Assembly: GCA_944322355.1 (NCBI GenBank)
Contig: CALUOT010000026.1
Coordinates: 1-39,636 of the forward strand
DNA: 39,636 bases
Direction: 5' to 3'
DNA from: an uncultured Bacteroides sp.
GTDB taxonomy: Bacteria > Bacteroidota > Bacteroidia > Bacteroidales > Bacteroidaceae
Below the pieces are notes generated by a model. The model saw nothing but the letters and a program-made list of their open reading frames with translations. It had not been told where the DNA came from and did no database searches. Shown one piece after another: positions 27,701 through 35,650 of the stretch. Position 1 is the first letter of the stretch, and every line of letters begins with the position of its first letter. Position numbers and translations under genes: made by a program.

Positions 27701-28013
27701 CATCGAGCGCCTTTTCGTAAATCTCTAATATTTCTTTTTCAAGCTTGTCTATTTGAGCAAAAAGTGCTTCACGTTTTTCCAGTTCTGTATTCTCTACCGA
27801 GGCTTTCAGTTCGTCTACTTTAGCACGTTGTGTTTCGGCCGAACGGCGAATGTAGGCTTTCAATTCTTCGGTTTTAGCACGCAGGGCGTCATTGTTCAGC
27901 TTGTCAATTTCCGGATAGGCTGCTTTTACCTTGTCTACCCATGGCTGGATTTCTTTCATGTCACGAGTCGATTTGTTACCAAAAATTGAACTTAAAAATT
28001 CATTAAATCCCAT
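24717..28013 (-). CDS. secA: Protein translocase ATPase SecA
   Basis: This 1098-residue motor of the Sec preprotein translocase is longer than E. coli SecA (901), as is usual in Bacteroidetes. Walker A is [14 protein letters not shown] (about 186-199). The DEAD-like motif is [23 protein letters not shown]. Preprotein cross-linking, [28 protein letters not shown] and [17 protein letters not shown] regions are all present. The C-terminal zinc tail is [19 protein letters not shown]. An extra segment around 300-430 ([22 protein letters not shown] and so on) accounts for part of the extra length. It acts at the cytoplasmic membrane with SecYEG. Confidence 0.98.
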   Translation of the reverse strand: MGFNEFLSSIFGNKSTRDMKEIQPWVDKVKAAYPEIDKLNNDALRAKTEELKAYIRRSAETQRAKVDELKASVENTELEKREALFAQIDKLEKEILEIYEKALDEVLPTAFAIVKSTARRFAENEEIVVTANDFDRNLAATKDFVRIEGDKAIYQNHWMAGGNEVTWNMVHYDVQLFGGVVLHKGKIAEMATGEGKTLVATLPVFLNALTGNGVHVVTVNDYLSKRDSEWMGPLYMFHGLSVDCIDKHQPNSDARRRAYLADITFGTNNEFGFDYLRDNMAISPKDLVQRQHNYAIVDEVDSVLIDDARTPLIISGPVPRGEVQLFEQLRPLVERLVEAQKKLATQYLADAKRLIASSDKKEQEEGFLALYRSHKALPKNKALIKFLSEQGIKAGMLKTEEIYMEQNNKRMPEVTDPLYFVIDEKLNSVDLTDKGVDLISGNSSDPTFFVLPDITAQLSELENEKELSEEERLAKKDALLTNYAIKSERVHTINQLLKAYTMFEKDDEYVVIDGQVKIVDEQTGRIMEGRRYSDGLHQAIEAKEGVKVEAATQTFATITLQNYFRMYHKLAGMTGTAETEAGEFWDIYKLDVVVIPTNRPIARNDMNDRVYKTKREKYKAVIEEIEKMIQAGRPVLVGTTSVEISEMLSKMLTMRKIPHNVLNAKLHQKEAEIVALAGQSSTVTIATNMAGRGTDIKLSPEVKAAGGLAIIGTERHESRRVDRQLRGRAGRQGDPGSSVFFVSLEDDLMRLFSSERIAGVMDRLGFKEGEMIEHSMISKSIERAQKKVEENNFGIRKRLLEYDDVMNKQRTVVYTKRRHALMGERIGMDIVNMIWDRCANAIEAPDYENCRMDLLQVLAMEAPFSEEEFKNEKKEKLAEKTFDAAMELFKRKTDRMAQIAYPVIKQVYENQGHMYENILIPITDGKRIYNISCNLKAAYESECKEIVKSFEKSILLHVIDEAWKENLRELDELKHSVQNASYEQKDPLLIYKLESVNLFDAMVDKINNQTVSILMRGQIPVQEPQEVRQAAPERRQDMSQYREQKQDLSDPNQQAAAAHDTREQPKREPIRAQKTVGRNDPCPCGSGKKYKNCHGKDL

Positions 28014-28069
28014 TTTATATACTTTGTTTTATTTATTAGCTTATGATTGACAGATGTTTTTTGTGTGTG

Positions 28070-28077
28070 CAAAGGTA
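28070..28077 (-). promoter_or_regulatory. -7 element of secA
   Basis: The - strand reads TACCTTTG, an exact TAnnTTTG match, 57 bp upstream of the secA start. The -33 element is not clear. Confidence 0.55.
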
Positions 28078-28133
28078 CAAAAATCACCTAAGAGACACAC
28101 TATTTCTCTTCATTTTTTCCTCCACTGAAAAAC

Positions 28134-29702
28134 TTAGAGTTCAAAAGGATGAGAAGTACATCCGTTGGGAGCACGGATGCGCATCACATGGCACAAGGTG
28201 GGAGCAATGCGGTCTGTACAAACCGGAGTCTGAATTTTTTCCGCTTTGATAGTACCACCCAGCCATATCAAAGGAGTTGACGTTACGCCTGCGCGGACGG
28301 CTGGATTTTCGTTACTGTTTTCTTGCATAATGCTCCATCCGGGCAATACTTCAATGAGTAAATCGCCCGAACGTTTGCGATGGTAACTGTTTCGGATGCG
28401 GTCCATACGGGGAGACCACGAACCGAGCAGTAAAGTATGGGAAGAATAAACCTTGTCGACTCCGCTGAATTGAACTAAGAAGGCGGCAGATTTATTCAGA
28501 ATTTCAGTCAGGTCCAGCTGTTTGTTTTCGATGAGCTGGTGATTCAGATAGATTTGTTGGTCATAAAATGTTTCCACATATTGCCCAGCACCATAAGTAG
28601 CCATCAGATACATGTTGAGCAAGGTGGCGCAACGGTTCAAGTGAAACTCTCCGCCAGGTATGCGATAAAGACCAATGTCAGCGGGTTCGGGGTCGGCATA
28701 ACCGGTAGAGGCAACACAAAGCACCACCCGGCCGAGGCCAATCTTTCTGTCCAGCATGTCAAGCAGGTTGGCTATGGCATGGTCGAGCCGCACATACGTG
28801 TCCTGCATCTCCATGGCACATTCGCGGATGCTGCGGTGATTGTAATTGCCGGCATAATAAGTGAGGGACAATAAGTCCGGAATCTCATCCATCCCCATCC
28901 CGCTCTTATCCAATAATTCTTGAGTCAGCAAATTCACCTCATCGTTAGCCATGGGACTGACGACAAATCGGCGGAATTTGTTTTCCCGTTCGTTATTAAA
29001 CAGGTATTTAAAAGCTTCTGTTCTCCACTCTGGCAAGAATTTATAGGAAGCTGCCGGATGGACAGGTGTCCAAGCGAGATCCTTTATGCGGAAATCGACT
29101 GAACAAGAATCATTATATTTATTCAGCCATTCGGGAAACTCATTGTAATAGGTCGTTCCACACCATTTGCCTGTACTTGGATTAATCCAGAACGCTCCAT
29201 CTCCCGCATGTCCAGCCCCTAAGATAGCAGCATCGCGGTAAGGAGCTATGGCATATACCTTTCCAACATTACGGGTGGCTATTTTAAGCTCGTCGGCAAT
29301 CGTCGATGTCAATAGCAACGAAGGCGAACTGTTTTGCTCTGTATAATAACCCATGAAGTTCGGATCGTCCACACAACTACGTGGCGTCAACGTAGACACG
29401 TCCATCCATCGGTTGGCTATGATACCATGAGTCGAAGGAGAACAACCTGTATAAATAGTGGCAATGCCCGATGAACGATCTGGCTTATCGAAAGGCATCT
29501 CGGCCTGACGGAAAACTTTTCCTTCGCGTAACAGGCGTTTGAAACCTCTTTCACCATAGAGCGATGAGAAAGCTTCCAGATAATCCGTGCGTAACTGGTC
29601 GATAGTCAGCGTCACAACCAATTGAGGAGGAGTTGTTGCAAGTTGTGCATGCAATCCCCCAAAGGTTAATAGCAATATGGAAGTTATCAGCCCTTTCTTC
29701 AT
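28134..29702 (-). CDS. Alkaline-phosphatase-superfamily protein, probably catalytically inactive
   Basis: This 522-residue exported protein (signal MKKGLITSILLLTFGGLHAQ) aligns in outline with PafA-type alkaline phosphatases and phosphodiesterases: TIDQLRTDYL (D35), IYTGCSPSTHGIIANRW (N97), DLLSLTYYAGNYNHRS, VLCVASTGYAD, and a C-terminal TDRIAPTLCHVMRI. Several catalytic residues look changed. The nucleophile Thr before GPGHAS falls at R76 in DRSSGIAT. The metal Asp of TDYVGH is N286. The Asp-His pair of ADHG is S332-T333. The last His region reads RAGVTSTP. Only the first Asp is clearly kept. I infer a pseudoenzyme with a binding or scaffolding role, or an altered chemistry. It overlaps the upstream DUF4105 gene by 4 bp and is surely in one operon with it. 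Confidence 0.8.
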   Translation of the reverse strand: MKKGLITSILLLTFGGLHAQLATTPPQLVVTLTIDQLRTDYLEAFSSLYGERGFKRLLREGKVFRQAEMPFDKPDRSSGIATIYTGCSPSTHGIIANRWMDVSTLTPRSCVDDPNFMGYYTEQNSSPSLLLTSTIADELKIATRNVGKVYAIAPYRDAAILGAGHAGDGAFWINPSTGKWCGTTYYNEFPEWLNKYNDSCSVDFRIKDLAWTPVHPAASYKFLPEWRTEAFKYLFNNERENKFRRFVVSPMANDEVNLLTQELLDKSGMGMDEIPDLLSLTYYAGNYNHRSIRECAMEMQDTYVRLDHAIANLLDMLDRKIGLGRVVLCVASTGYADPEPADIGLYRIPGGEFHLNRCATLLNMYLMATYGAGQYVETFYDQQIYLNHQLIENKQLDLTEILNKSAAFLVQFSGVDKVYSSHTLLLGSWSPRMDRIRNSYHRKRSGDLLIEVLPGWSIMQENSNENPAVRAGVTSTPLIWLGGTIKAEKIQTPVCTDRIAPTLCHVMRIRAPNGCTSHPFEL

Positions 29703-30919
29703 CGTTTGGTTTGTTTGCGATAAATAATGATACTATTTGCCGAACGTACCAGCAAACATAGTGCCAAAGGTAATATGGCCGGATGAATATTTTGCGGTAT
29801 GACACCCCAAAACACTATAAATAGTGTTAAAACAACGAAGTTCGCGCACATATAGTAGCTGAGACGTCGTTTGATAACCTTATAAAGCATAAAAGGCAAA
29901 ACAAACAAGTGCAGCGGATGGAGCACGAACAACAGATAGTTGGGGTTGACGGTCGGATGTTGTGAGAAGAAAGACAAAAGGAACAGAAAACATCCGCCTA
30001 TACCTGCCAACAGGAAAAGAATCAGGTCAATGCCCCACCAAACTTTGCCTTTGCGAAGTCCCCAAAGTGTCACGATCACTATCAGGACAAGAAGCAGAAG
30101 GGAAGCTTGCAATGGAGTGGGAACAAAGGAACCCACTTCTTTCGCCTCTTCCGGAATGCGGACAATTTGTTCCGTCGCGCTCACCAGAGGAATGGATGCC
30201 ACGCCTGCAGAGTCCGTCAACATGGCAGTTGCCATGAAATCTTTCAGATAAAAGGGAGCGAACATCATTTGTCGGCGGTTGATAGGACGGTCGGCCAAAC
30301 TTCCCAGACAGAAATCAATGCCGAAGCCCGACCAAGGATGGTCTTGGCAATGTTGATGAACAATGTCCCGGAAACTGACTCCCGTATCTGTCATTTCCAT
30401 GTCTTCCGCATAGTGCAGGCGTTTGCCAATGGCCTTTTCTACTTGGTCACGCGGACGAGTAGCACAATTATCATAGAAGAAATTATATCGGTAAACCCGA
30501 TTCTCCGGCTTGTAATTCTCTTCCAACTGATAGATGAGCCGTTCCTTCTCTTCTGGGGTCAGGTTCAGCGTCTGTTGCCACACGTCGCGCCCGGTCATCA
30601 TATATTCTGCCACAAAATGCCGGAAGTCTGTAGCTCCCAACTGATAATCCGTCTCTCCCAAAGTAAAGCGTAAGATAAAGTTCGGAGTATTGAAACTGAA
30701 CAACCCATAATTGAATACAATATCCAGTCCTTTCCGGGGATTTTCATAACGGATGGCAGTATGTCCGAAGAGGGAATAAATCTCATCACCCGGCCCGCAA
30801 GTCAGCAAGCTGAGCCGAATTCCGTCATCCTTCGGCTGTGTTTTTTCTTCAGCCGCCCGCAACGGAAGGCTGCACAACCAACATCCTATTATAATAAAGG
30901 TATAAATGATTCGTCGCAT
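29699..30919 (-). CDS. DUF4105 / Lnb N-terminal domain membrane protein
   Basis: A 406-residue protein. An N-terminal signal (MRRIIYTFIIIGCWLCSLPLRA) precedes a periplasmic domain of about 240 residues with the DUF4105 signatures SLFGHTAIRYENP, FNYGLFSF and YRYNFFYDNCATRPRD. About five transmembrane helices follow (residues about 280-400). I recall that this family (PF13387) has been renamed for Lnb, a proposed lipoprotein N-acyltransferase. The His of FGHTAIR and Cys of NCATRPRD would be the candidate catalytic pair. Assignment of that activity here is inference. I prefer ATG 30919 over 30940 because it begins the signal peptide. It is first in an operon with the phosphatase-like gene. Confidence 0.82.
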   Translation of the reverse strand: MRRIIYTFIIIGCWLCSLPLRAAEEKTQPKDDGIRLSLLTCGPGDEIYSLFGHTAIRYENPRKGLDIVFNYGLFSFNTPNFILRFTLGETDYQLGATDFRHFVAEYMMTGRDVWQQTLNLTPEEKERLIYQLEENYKPENRVYRYNFFYDNCATRPRDQVEKAIGKRLHYAEDMEMTDTGVSFRDIVHQHCQDHPWSGFGIDFCLGSLADRPINRRQMMFAPFYLKDFMATAMLTDSAGVASIPLVSATEQIVRIPEEAKEVGSFVPTPLQASLLLLVLIVIVTLWGLRKGKVWWGIDLILFLLAGIGGCFLFLLSFFSQHPTVNPNYLLFVLHPLHLFVLPFMLYKVIKRRLSYYMCANFVVLTLFIVFWGVIPQNIHPAILPLALCLLVRSANSIIIYRKQTKR

Positions 30920-30965
30920 ATCTTTGTACGGATGCCACACAAAGGGGCACTTTCAATTAGCCGGG

Positions 30966-30995
30966 CAAAGATACGAAACTTCTGGAATAGGACAA
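30966..30995 (-). promoter_or_regulatory. Promoter of the DUF4105 operon
   Basis: On the - strand TTG (30995-30993), 19 bp, then TATCTTTG (30973-30966), an exact -7 match. It lies 47 bp before the preferred start codon at 30919. Confidence 0.65.
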
Positions 30996-31056
30996 GGACA
31001 TCAGGATATTTTTCAGGCATGACCTCCTGTTAGTATTGTTTTTTTTGTTCATTTTT

Positions 31057-31584
31057 TCATTCACAAGTTAGTCTATCTATAGCTTTTTCTGCTTCTTCCA
31101 ATCCTTGTTCAGCTGCTTTCCGATACCAATTTATGGCTTTTTCGTTACTTTGTTCTACGCCTCGTCCACTTTCGTACATATATCCCAAACTGTATTGAGC
31201 ATAATTAAGATTTTGTTCAGCTGCCTTTCGATACCATTTAACGGCTTCCATGTCATCTTGTTCGGTGCCTTGACCATATTGATACATAAATCCTAAGTTG
31301 TATTGTGCACCGGCATATCCTTGTTCGGCTGATTTACGATACCACTTCACAGCTTCCATATAATCGGATTCGACGGCTAACTCGTTTTCATACATATATG
31401 CCAAATAACATTGTGCACGCGCATGCCCTTGTTCGGCCGCTTTTTGATACCATTCCATAGCTTTTGTATAATCTTGTGTAACTTCTTGACCTAAATAACA
31501 CATTACACCCAGTTGAAATTGTGCCTCAGCTTCACCAGCTACAGCTTGTTTTATCACTTCATTCAAATCATATTCTTCCATCAT
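31057..31584 (-). CDS. Sel1-repeat (TPR-like) protein
   Basis: This 175-residue protein is almost entirely Sel1-like repeats of 36 residues: four copies starting near residues 20, 56, 92 and 128, each with the pattern AQxxLGxMYxxGxxVxxDxxxAxxWYRKAAEQG. Such alpha-helical solenoids mediate protein contacts. There is no signal peptide, so a cytosolic role is likely. The partner is unknown. The coding repeats are similar enough at the DNA level to be prone to recombination. It stands alone, with copy B of the noncoding element 60 bp upstream. No consensus promoter is visible. Confidence 0.88.
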   Translation of the reverse strand: MMEEYDLNEVIKQAVAGEAEAQFQLGVMCYLGQEVTQDYTKAMEWYQKAAEQGHARAQCYLAYMYENELAVESDYMEAVKWYRKSAEQGYAGAQYNLGFMYQYGQGTEQDDMEAVKWYRKAAEQNLNYAQYSLGYMYESGRGVEQSNEKAINWYRKAAEQGLEEAEKAIDRLTCE

Positions 31585-31644
31585 AGGAATACTTTTTTAA
31601 TTGTTAAAACCGTTTTCTAGTCACCCAATAGGTATAGTCAAGGC

Positions 31645-31856
31645 ATATAAGTGCGTGGGCTCACGAATATATATGAAATGGCCGATGAACTTATATGAAA
31701 TGGTCCACGAATATATAAGAAATTTTGGCAGTATACGACTGACAAGATGGCAGGTCTTTGGAGGCTCCATTTACATTTAATGTGCTGGGTGATTTCTTTA
31801 AATGTACTGCTCCATGACATTAAATGTAAAGCCCCTCAACAAACCTTCTTACAAAA
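31645..31856 (-). repeat. Dispersed noncoding element, copy B
   Basis: This 212-bp stretch is the reverse complement of 7009-7221, with about 27 differences by eye. It keeps the 14-bp inverted repeat (31770-31783 with 31817-31830), the block-1 cores at 22-bp pitch and the CCATTTCATATA units at 22-bp pitch. Differences are denser between the cores than in them. It lies between the amylase terminator and the Sel1 gene. Like copy A it follows the 3' end of a gene in that gene's own direction. The hairpin near its middle has one mismatch compared with copy A. It and the terminator fill the 368-bp gap 31585-31952; nothing else is evident there. Confidence 0.85.
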
Positions 31857-31880
31857 TGCGAATTCGGGAGGAGAAAAAGT

Positions 31881-31924
31881 AGAAAATAAAACGGGCTGTC
31901 CGCCCCCATGAATAAGACAGCCCG
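31881..31924 (-). terminator. Terminator of the SusA-like amylase gene
   Basis: On the - strand a 9-bp perfect stem, CGGGCTGTC (31924-31916) with GACAGCCCG (31900-31892), has a 15-nt loop and is followed by TTTTATTTTCT. It lies 29 bp after the amylase stop. Confidence 0.9.
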
Positions 31925-31952
31925 AATAAAAAAACACAAAGAATGTTCCCAA

Positions 31953-33803
31953 TTATAATTCAATGACCAACGATTCACGCGGAGCCATTTTCAAATCTTC
32001 GTTGAAAGAGATGAGTTTGCCGCTAAGAATGTCTTTCCCTTGCGGAGTATCTTTCAAGATTTCCCGATAGAACTTCAAGGGAACGGTGGTCTCGGCATCC
32101 GTACCGTTCAGCATCACAAAGACGGTCTTGCCTTCGTATTGGCGGGCGTAAGCATAGACACCATTTTGTACCATAAACTGCGTCATGCTGCCTTTGGCTA
32201 TGACTTCGTTGCCTTTGCGCCAGTTCAGAATGGTTTTATAGAAATCGTAACACTCGTTTTGCAAGGAAGTACGCCCTTCTGCGGTGAAGGCATTTTGCTT
32301 ATCGCCTGCCCAGCCGCCGGGGAAGTCTTTACGTACATAACCGTCGCTCTTGGCCTTGACGCCGTTCATCATGACTTCCGTACCATAGTAAAGCTGCGGG
32401 ATGCGTCGTGTGGTGAGCAGCAGGGTGGTGGCCTGTTTTAGCATGGCCAGATTTTGTCCTTCACCCAGGAAACGGTCGGTGTCATGGTTTTCAATAAAAG
32501 CAAGCACACTGGCGGGATTGGGATAGAGGTAATCGTACACGAAGTTGTTGTACACGCGGTCGAGTCCTTTGAACCAGGTCTCGGTTTGTTCGTTCTTAGC
32601 GATGTTGATTTTATCGTAGAAACTGAAGTCCATCACCGTTTTCAGATTGCTATTGCGCGGAGCGGAAAGTTTAGAATCCTTTTGCCACCAAGCGGTATAA
32701 GCCGGTTCAGTCACCCAGGTCTCACCCACCGTGTTGTAATTGGGATATTCTTCATTCAATTCTTTCATCCATTGACTCATACCGTCGTAGTCAGCATAAG
32801 GATAGGTATCCATGCGAATACCGTCGATATTGGCATATTCAATCCACCAGAAACTGTTCTGGATGAGATAGCGCAGCACGTGCGGGTTCTTCTGATTAAG
32901 GTCCGGCATGGAGGGGACAAACCAGCCATTGTTCATCTGGTCGAAATCATACTGCGACACATAGGGATCGACGTGCGGCGTCAGCTTGAATGAGGTTTGC
33001 ACGAAGTTGTTTTGATGGTCGGGATTGTTGAACCAATCCTTCGAAGGCATGTCCTTAATCCACACATGGTCTACACCGCAATGATTAAAAATCATGTCCA
33101 TCACGATTTTGATGCCACGCTGATGAGCCTTTTCAATCAGTTGGCGATATTCTTCGTTGCTACCGAAACGGGGGTCTACTTTATAATAGTCCGTCGTGGC
33201 ATATCCGTGGTACGAACCTCCCTGCATATTGTTTTCCAATACGGGAGTGAACCATAGAGCTGTTACCCCCAAATCGGTGAAGTAATCCAAATGTTGTTCG
33301 ATACCGGCCAAGTCTCCTCCATGTCGGGCATTCGGGTCATTGCGGTCTACTTTGGCATCGAGCATGCCATCCACCTGGTCATTGTCCGGATTGCCGTTGG
33401 CAAAGCGGTCGGGCATCAGCAGATAGAGTGCATCCGAAGCATCGAAACCTTTGTGTTCGCTTCCCTTCATGGCACGGGCTTTCAGTTCATACGTTTGTGT
33501 GCTTTGTTGCTTACCGACGGTGAAGGTCAACGGCATTTTACCGGGCTTCACGTTTTTGTCCAGTTTCAAATAGACCAGCAAATAATTGTTGCTTTCCAAC
33601 TTGACAGTACTGCTCAAAGACACACCGGGATAATCTACACTGACCCGTGCATCTCCGATACCTTCCCCATAGACCATAAGTTGCAATTCAGAGTTTTGCA
33701 TTTGGGTATACCAGAAAGGCGGATCGATTTTAGTGACATTAACGCCCGCATAACTACCGAGCGAAAGGAGCATGGCTCCTAATACAGAGAAAATTTTTTT
33801 CAT
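31953..33803 (-). CDS. Periplasmic GH13 neopullulanase/cyclomaltodextrinase (SusA-like)
   Basis: This 616-residue protein has a signal peptide (MKKIFSVLGAMLLSLGSYA), so it is periplasmic. The N-terminal beta domain (about 22-120, VTKIDPPFWYTQMQN) is the cyclomaltodextrinase N-type domain. The catalytic GH13 barrel follows, with D332 (GIRMDTYPYAD), E361 (VGETWVTEP) and D441 (IENHDTDRFLG) as the triad, and a C-terminal beta domain. The size and architecture match SusA-type neopullulanases that cut maltooligosaccharides, cyclodextrins or pullulan. No susR or susC/D genes are adjacent. A CAAACGTTTG palindrome about 100 bp upstream is a possible LacI-type operator. The terminator is just downstream. 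Confidence 0.93.
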   Translation of the reverse strand: MKKIFSVLGAMLLSLGSYAGVNVTKIDPPFWYTQMQNSELQLMVYGEGIGDARVSVDYPGVSLSSTVKLESNNYLLVYLKLDKNVKPGKMPLTFTVGKQQSTQTYELKARAMKGSEHKGFDASDALYLLMPDRFANGNPDNDQVDGMLDAKVDRNDPNARHGGDLAGIEQHLDYFTDLGVTALWFTPVLENNMQGGSYHGYATTDYYKVDPRFGSNEEYRQLIEKAHQRGIKIVMDMIFNHCGVDHVWIKDMPSKDWFNNPDHQNNFVQTSFKLTPHVDPYVSQYDFDQMNNGWFVPSMPDLNQKNPHVLRYLIQNSFWWIEYANIDGIRMDTYPYADYDGMSQWMKELNEEYPNYNTVGETWVTEPAYTAWWQKDSKLSAPRNSNLKTVMDFSFYDKINIAKNEQTETWFKGLDRVYNNFVYDYLYPNPASVLAFIENHDTDRFLGEGQNLAMLKQATTLLLTTRRIPQLYYGTEVMMNGVKAKSDGYVRKDFPGGWAGDKQNAFTAEGRTSLQNECYDFYKTILNWRKGNEVIAKGSMTQFMVQNGVYAYARQYEGKTVFVMLNGTDAETTVPLKFYREILKDTPQGKDILSGKLISFNEDLKMAPRESLVIEL

Positions 33804-33904
33804 GATAACTGTTTTTTGGTTATTCTTTTTTTGTTGGCACTAAAGTAGAACAAATGGCGGAGAAACATGGATTTTCTTCGCCATTCTTGTACAGATAGCT
33901 TATG

Positions 33905-33914
33905 CAAACGTTTG
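33905..33914. promoter_or_regulatory. CAAACGTTTG palindrome upstream of the amylase gene
   Basis: A perfect 10-bp palindrome with a central CpG, as in operators of LacI-family regulators (core AACGTT), lies 102 bp upstream of the amylase start and 4 bp after the TPR gene stop. A regulator of that family is not encoded in the window. One site only, so this could be chance. Confidence 0.35.
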
Positions 33915-33917
33915 TTC

Positions 33918-35273
33918 TCAAGGGGCTATCAGGAGAGTGTCGACTCCGTCTTTCGTCCTTCCTTTGAAGAAGTCTTCCACCTTTTTCCGCTTCTGCAAGT
34001 CTTCCAGCCAGCGTTCGGCAGCATTATAACGGTTGTTCTCGTTGATAATGACAGTACCATCTTCCGCAACTTCCTGAGGAAGGTTTCGACTGCCTTCGGG
34101 ACGAGTCTTAATATAGGCTTTCAGATACTTCTCCGTGGCCTCGAAATCCCTAAGCCGGAAATAGGAAACATAAGCTGCCCTATATAGTAACGAATGTTTC
34201 TCTGGACTATATTTATATTGTCTCATCAATGTCTCTATCTGTTTCTGAGGTTCACCTGCTTCTTTATAACAATCGGCCAGGCCGGCATAGAGACGAGCTA
34301 CGAGGCTGTCGGTAGGAAAAGAAAGCCGGATGGCATCTCGCATGTAGTTTATTCCTTTCTCTTTCCAACTGGTTTTAGAGCAGGCACGTCCCAGATAGTA
34401 AAGTAGGTCGACGTGTTCGGGAGCATACTTGCGGGCAGCTTCCAATAGATCGTGTGCTTCGAAGTATAACTCTTTGGCATAGTAACTGATGCCAGCGTAG
34501 TAGCAATTATAAAAAGTGGTGTCACCTTGAGCCAGCAGGGTACGATAACGTATTATGGCAGTATCGTAATTTTGATTCAAGCAATAAGCTTGCGCAGCCA
34601 GACGATTGACACTTAGGTTGGTGGTATCAGTTTGGCGATAGGTTTCGCAGACTTGGATGGCATAGTCGTAGTAATTATTCCGGATGTAAAGACTGGCCAA
34701 TTTGGAAGCAGCCACATAATCATCCGGATAGCGGTCATGAATCTCTTGGTATGCTCCGATTAAAATATTGGGATCGGTGTACAACCCTTCCAGACTTTGG
34801 GCCTTCAAATGGAGCGCAACGGCCGAACTGTCTTGTTCCGCCAACTGTGAACTTTCGCCCAATGCTTCCTGATACCTCTGGAGGTTCAACAATTGGGTGA
34901 TATGTTGGATACGGGCATACTTATGTTCGGGCTTCAGTTGCAGCACACGTTCGTAACATTGTAGCGCTGGTAGGAACTTGCCTTGTGCTTTGTAACATTC
35001 GCCCGCTTCAATATAAGCACGCAAGTTGAGAGAATCTGCCATAATCAGTTGACGAAACACTCCCAAGGCTTCCCGGTTCCTACCCAATTCTTTTAATGCT
35101 TTTCCTTTCAGGTAAAGTAAGGATACCGTGGGCGGTACTTTTTCCATTAACCGAAGCGCCGCCTCATAATCATAATTGTTCATGGCACGTTGGATGGAAG
35201 AAGGCTCGGAGGTCTGAGCCCTAACTACTGCCAAACAGCTACATAATAAACACAAAAAAAGAATTCGTTTCAT
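33918..35273 (-). CDS. Exported tetratricopeptide-repeat protein
   Basis: This 451-residue protein has a signal peptide (MKRILFLCLLCSCLAVVRAQ; no lipobox with downstream acidic context is obvious). About nine TPR units run from residue 35 to 400, for example LYLKGKALKELGRNREALGVF, AYIEAGECYKAQGKFLPALQCY and LYYLGRACSKTSWKEKGINYM. It likely acts in the periplasm as a protein-binding scaffold; the partner is unknown. The last ~50 residues are charged and not TPR-like. It is followed closely by the amylase promoter region. A weak -7 like TACTTTAG lies at 35315-35308 on the - strand. Array C lies 190-300 bp upstream. Confidence 0.87.
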   Translation of the reverse strand: MKRILFLCLLCSCLAVVRAQTSEPSSIQRAMNNYDYEAALRLMEKVPPTVSLLYLKGKALKELGRNREALGVFRQLIMADSLNLRAYIEAGECYKAQGKFLPALQCYERVLQLKPEHKYARIQHITQLLNLQRYQEALGESSQLAEQDSSAVALHLKAQSLEGLYTDPNILIGAYQEIHDRYPDDYVAASKLASLYIRNNYYDYAIQVCETYRQTDTTNLSVNRLAAQAYCLNQNYDTAIIRYRTLLAQGDTTFYNCYYAGISYYAKELYFEAHDLLEAARKYAPEHVDLLYYLGRACSKTSWKEKGINYMRDAIRLSFPTDSLVARLYAGLADCYKEAGEPQKQIETLMRQYKYSPEKHSLLYRAAYVSYFRLRDFEATEKYLKAYIKTRPEGSRNLPQEVAEDGTVIINENNRYNAAERWLEDLQKRKKVEDFFKGRTKDGVDTLLIAP

Positions 35274-35462
35274 GGATTGAATGCATATTAGAGTCTATAA
35301 TGTTTGGCTAAAGTACTAATTTATTCCATATTTACGAATAATTCGTAAACTATTTGATATAAATTAACATGGTTACCTAACTACAATATGTGATAATAAA
35401 TATTATATTGCAAATCCACAAATAGCACAAATGTTCAATCCGAAAAACAGCAGAATTTGGAT

Positions 35463-35574
35463 CACTTAAGTGTTGCCGCCGAAATACTTAAGTAAAAGAA
35501 GATAAAATACTTAACTGTTACACATAGTAACACTTAAGTCTTCCGGAGGGTTCACTTAAGTGTTCCGGAAGGAT
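35463..35574. repeat. Five-unit 22/23-bp array of ACTTAAGT palindromes
   Basis: CACTTAAGTG (35463), TACTTAAGTA (35485), TACTTAACTG (35508), CACTTAAGTC (35531) and CACTTAAGTG (35553) recur with spacings 22, 23, 23 and 22 bp. The last two units also share a second palindrome TCCGGA (35542 and 35564, 22 bp apart). Only the third core departs from the CTTAAG centre. The sequence between cores varies. It lies between the oad operon terminator and the TPR gene (gap 35274-35650). No reading frame of note is present. Confidence 0.85.
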
Positions 35575-35582
35575 TAATTAAT

Positions 35583-35633
35583 AAAAAAATCAGGTATAAG
35601 GTACGGGTAAATGCCCTTGTACCTTATACCTGA
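35583..35633 (-). terminator. Terminator of the sodium-pump decarboxylase operon
   Basis: A perfect 15-bp stem, TCAGGTATAAGGTAC (35590-35604) with GTACCTTATACCTGA (35619-35633), has a small inner GGG/CCC. On the - strand it is followed by a run of seven T (35589-35583). It lies 18 bp after the oadB stop. Confidence 0.95.
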
Positions 35634-35650
35634 TAACTATCGAACAGTGA

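Noticed and set aside
31057-31584. The Sel1 gene as part of the amylase operon
   Set aside because: A strong terminator and copy B of the noncoding element separate the two genes.
35463-35574. A CRISPR array
   Set aside because: The repeated core is only 10 bp with 12-13 bp between, far too short for repeats and spacers, and no cas genes are present.
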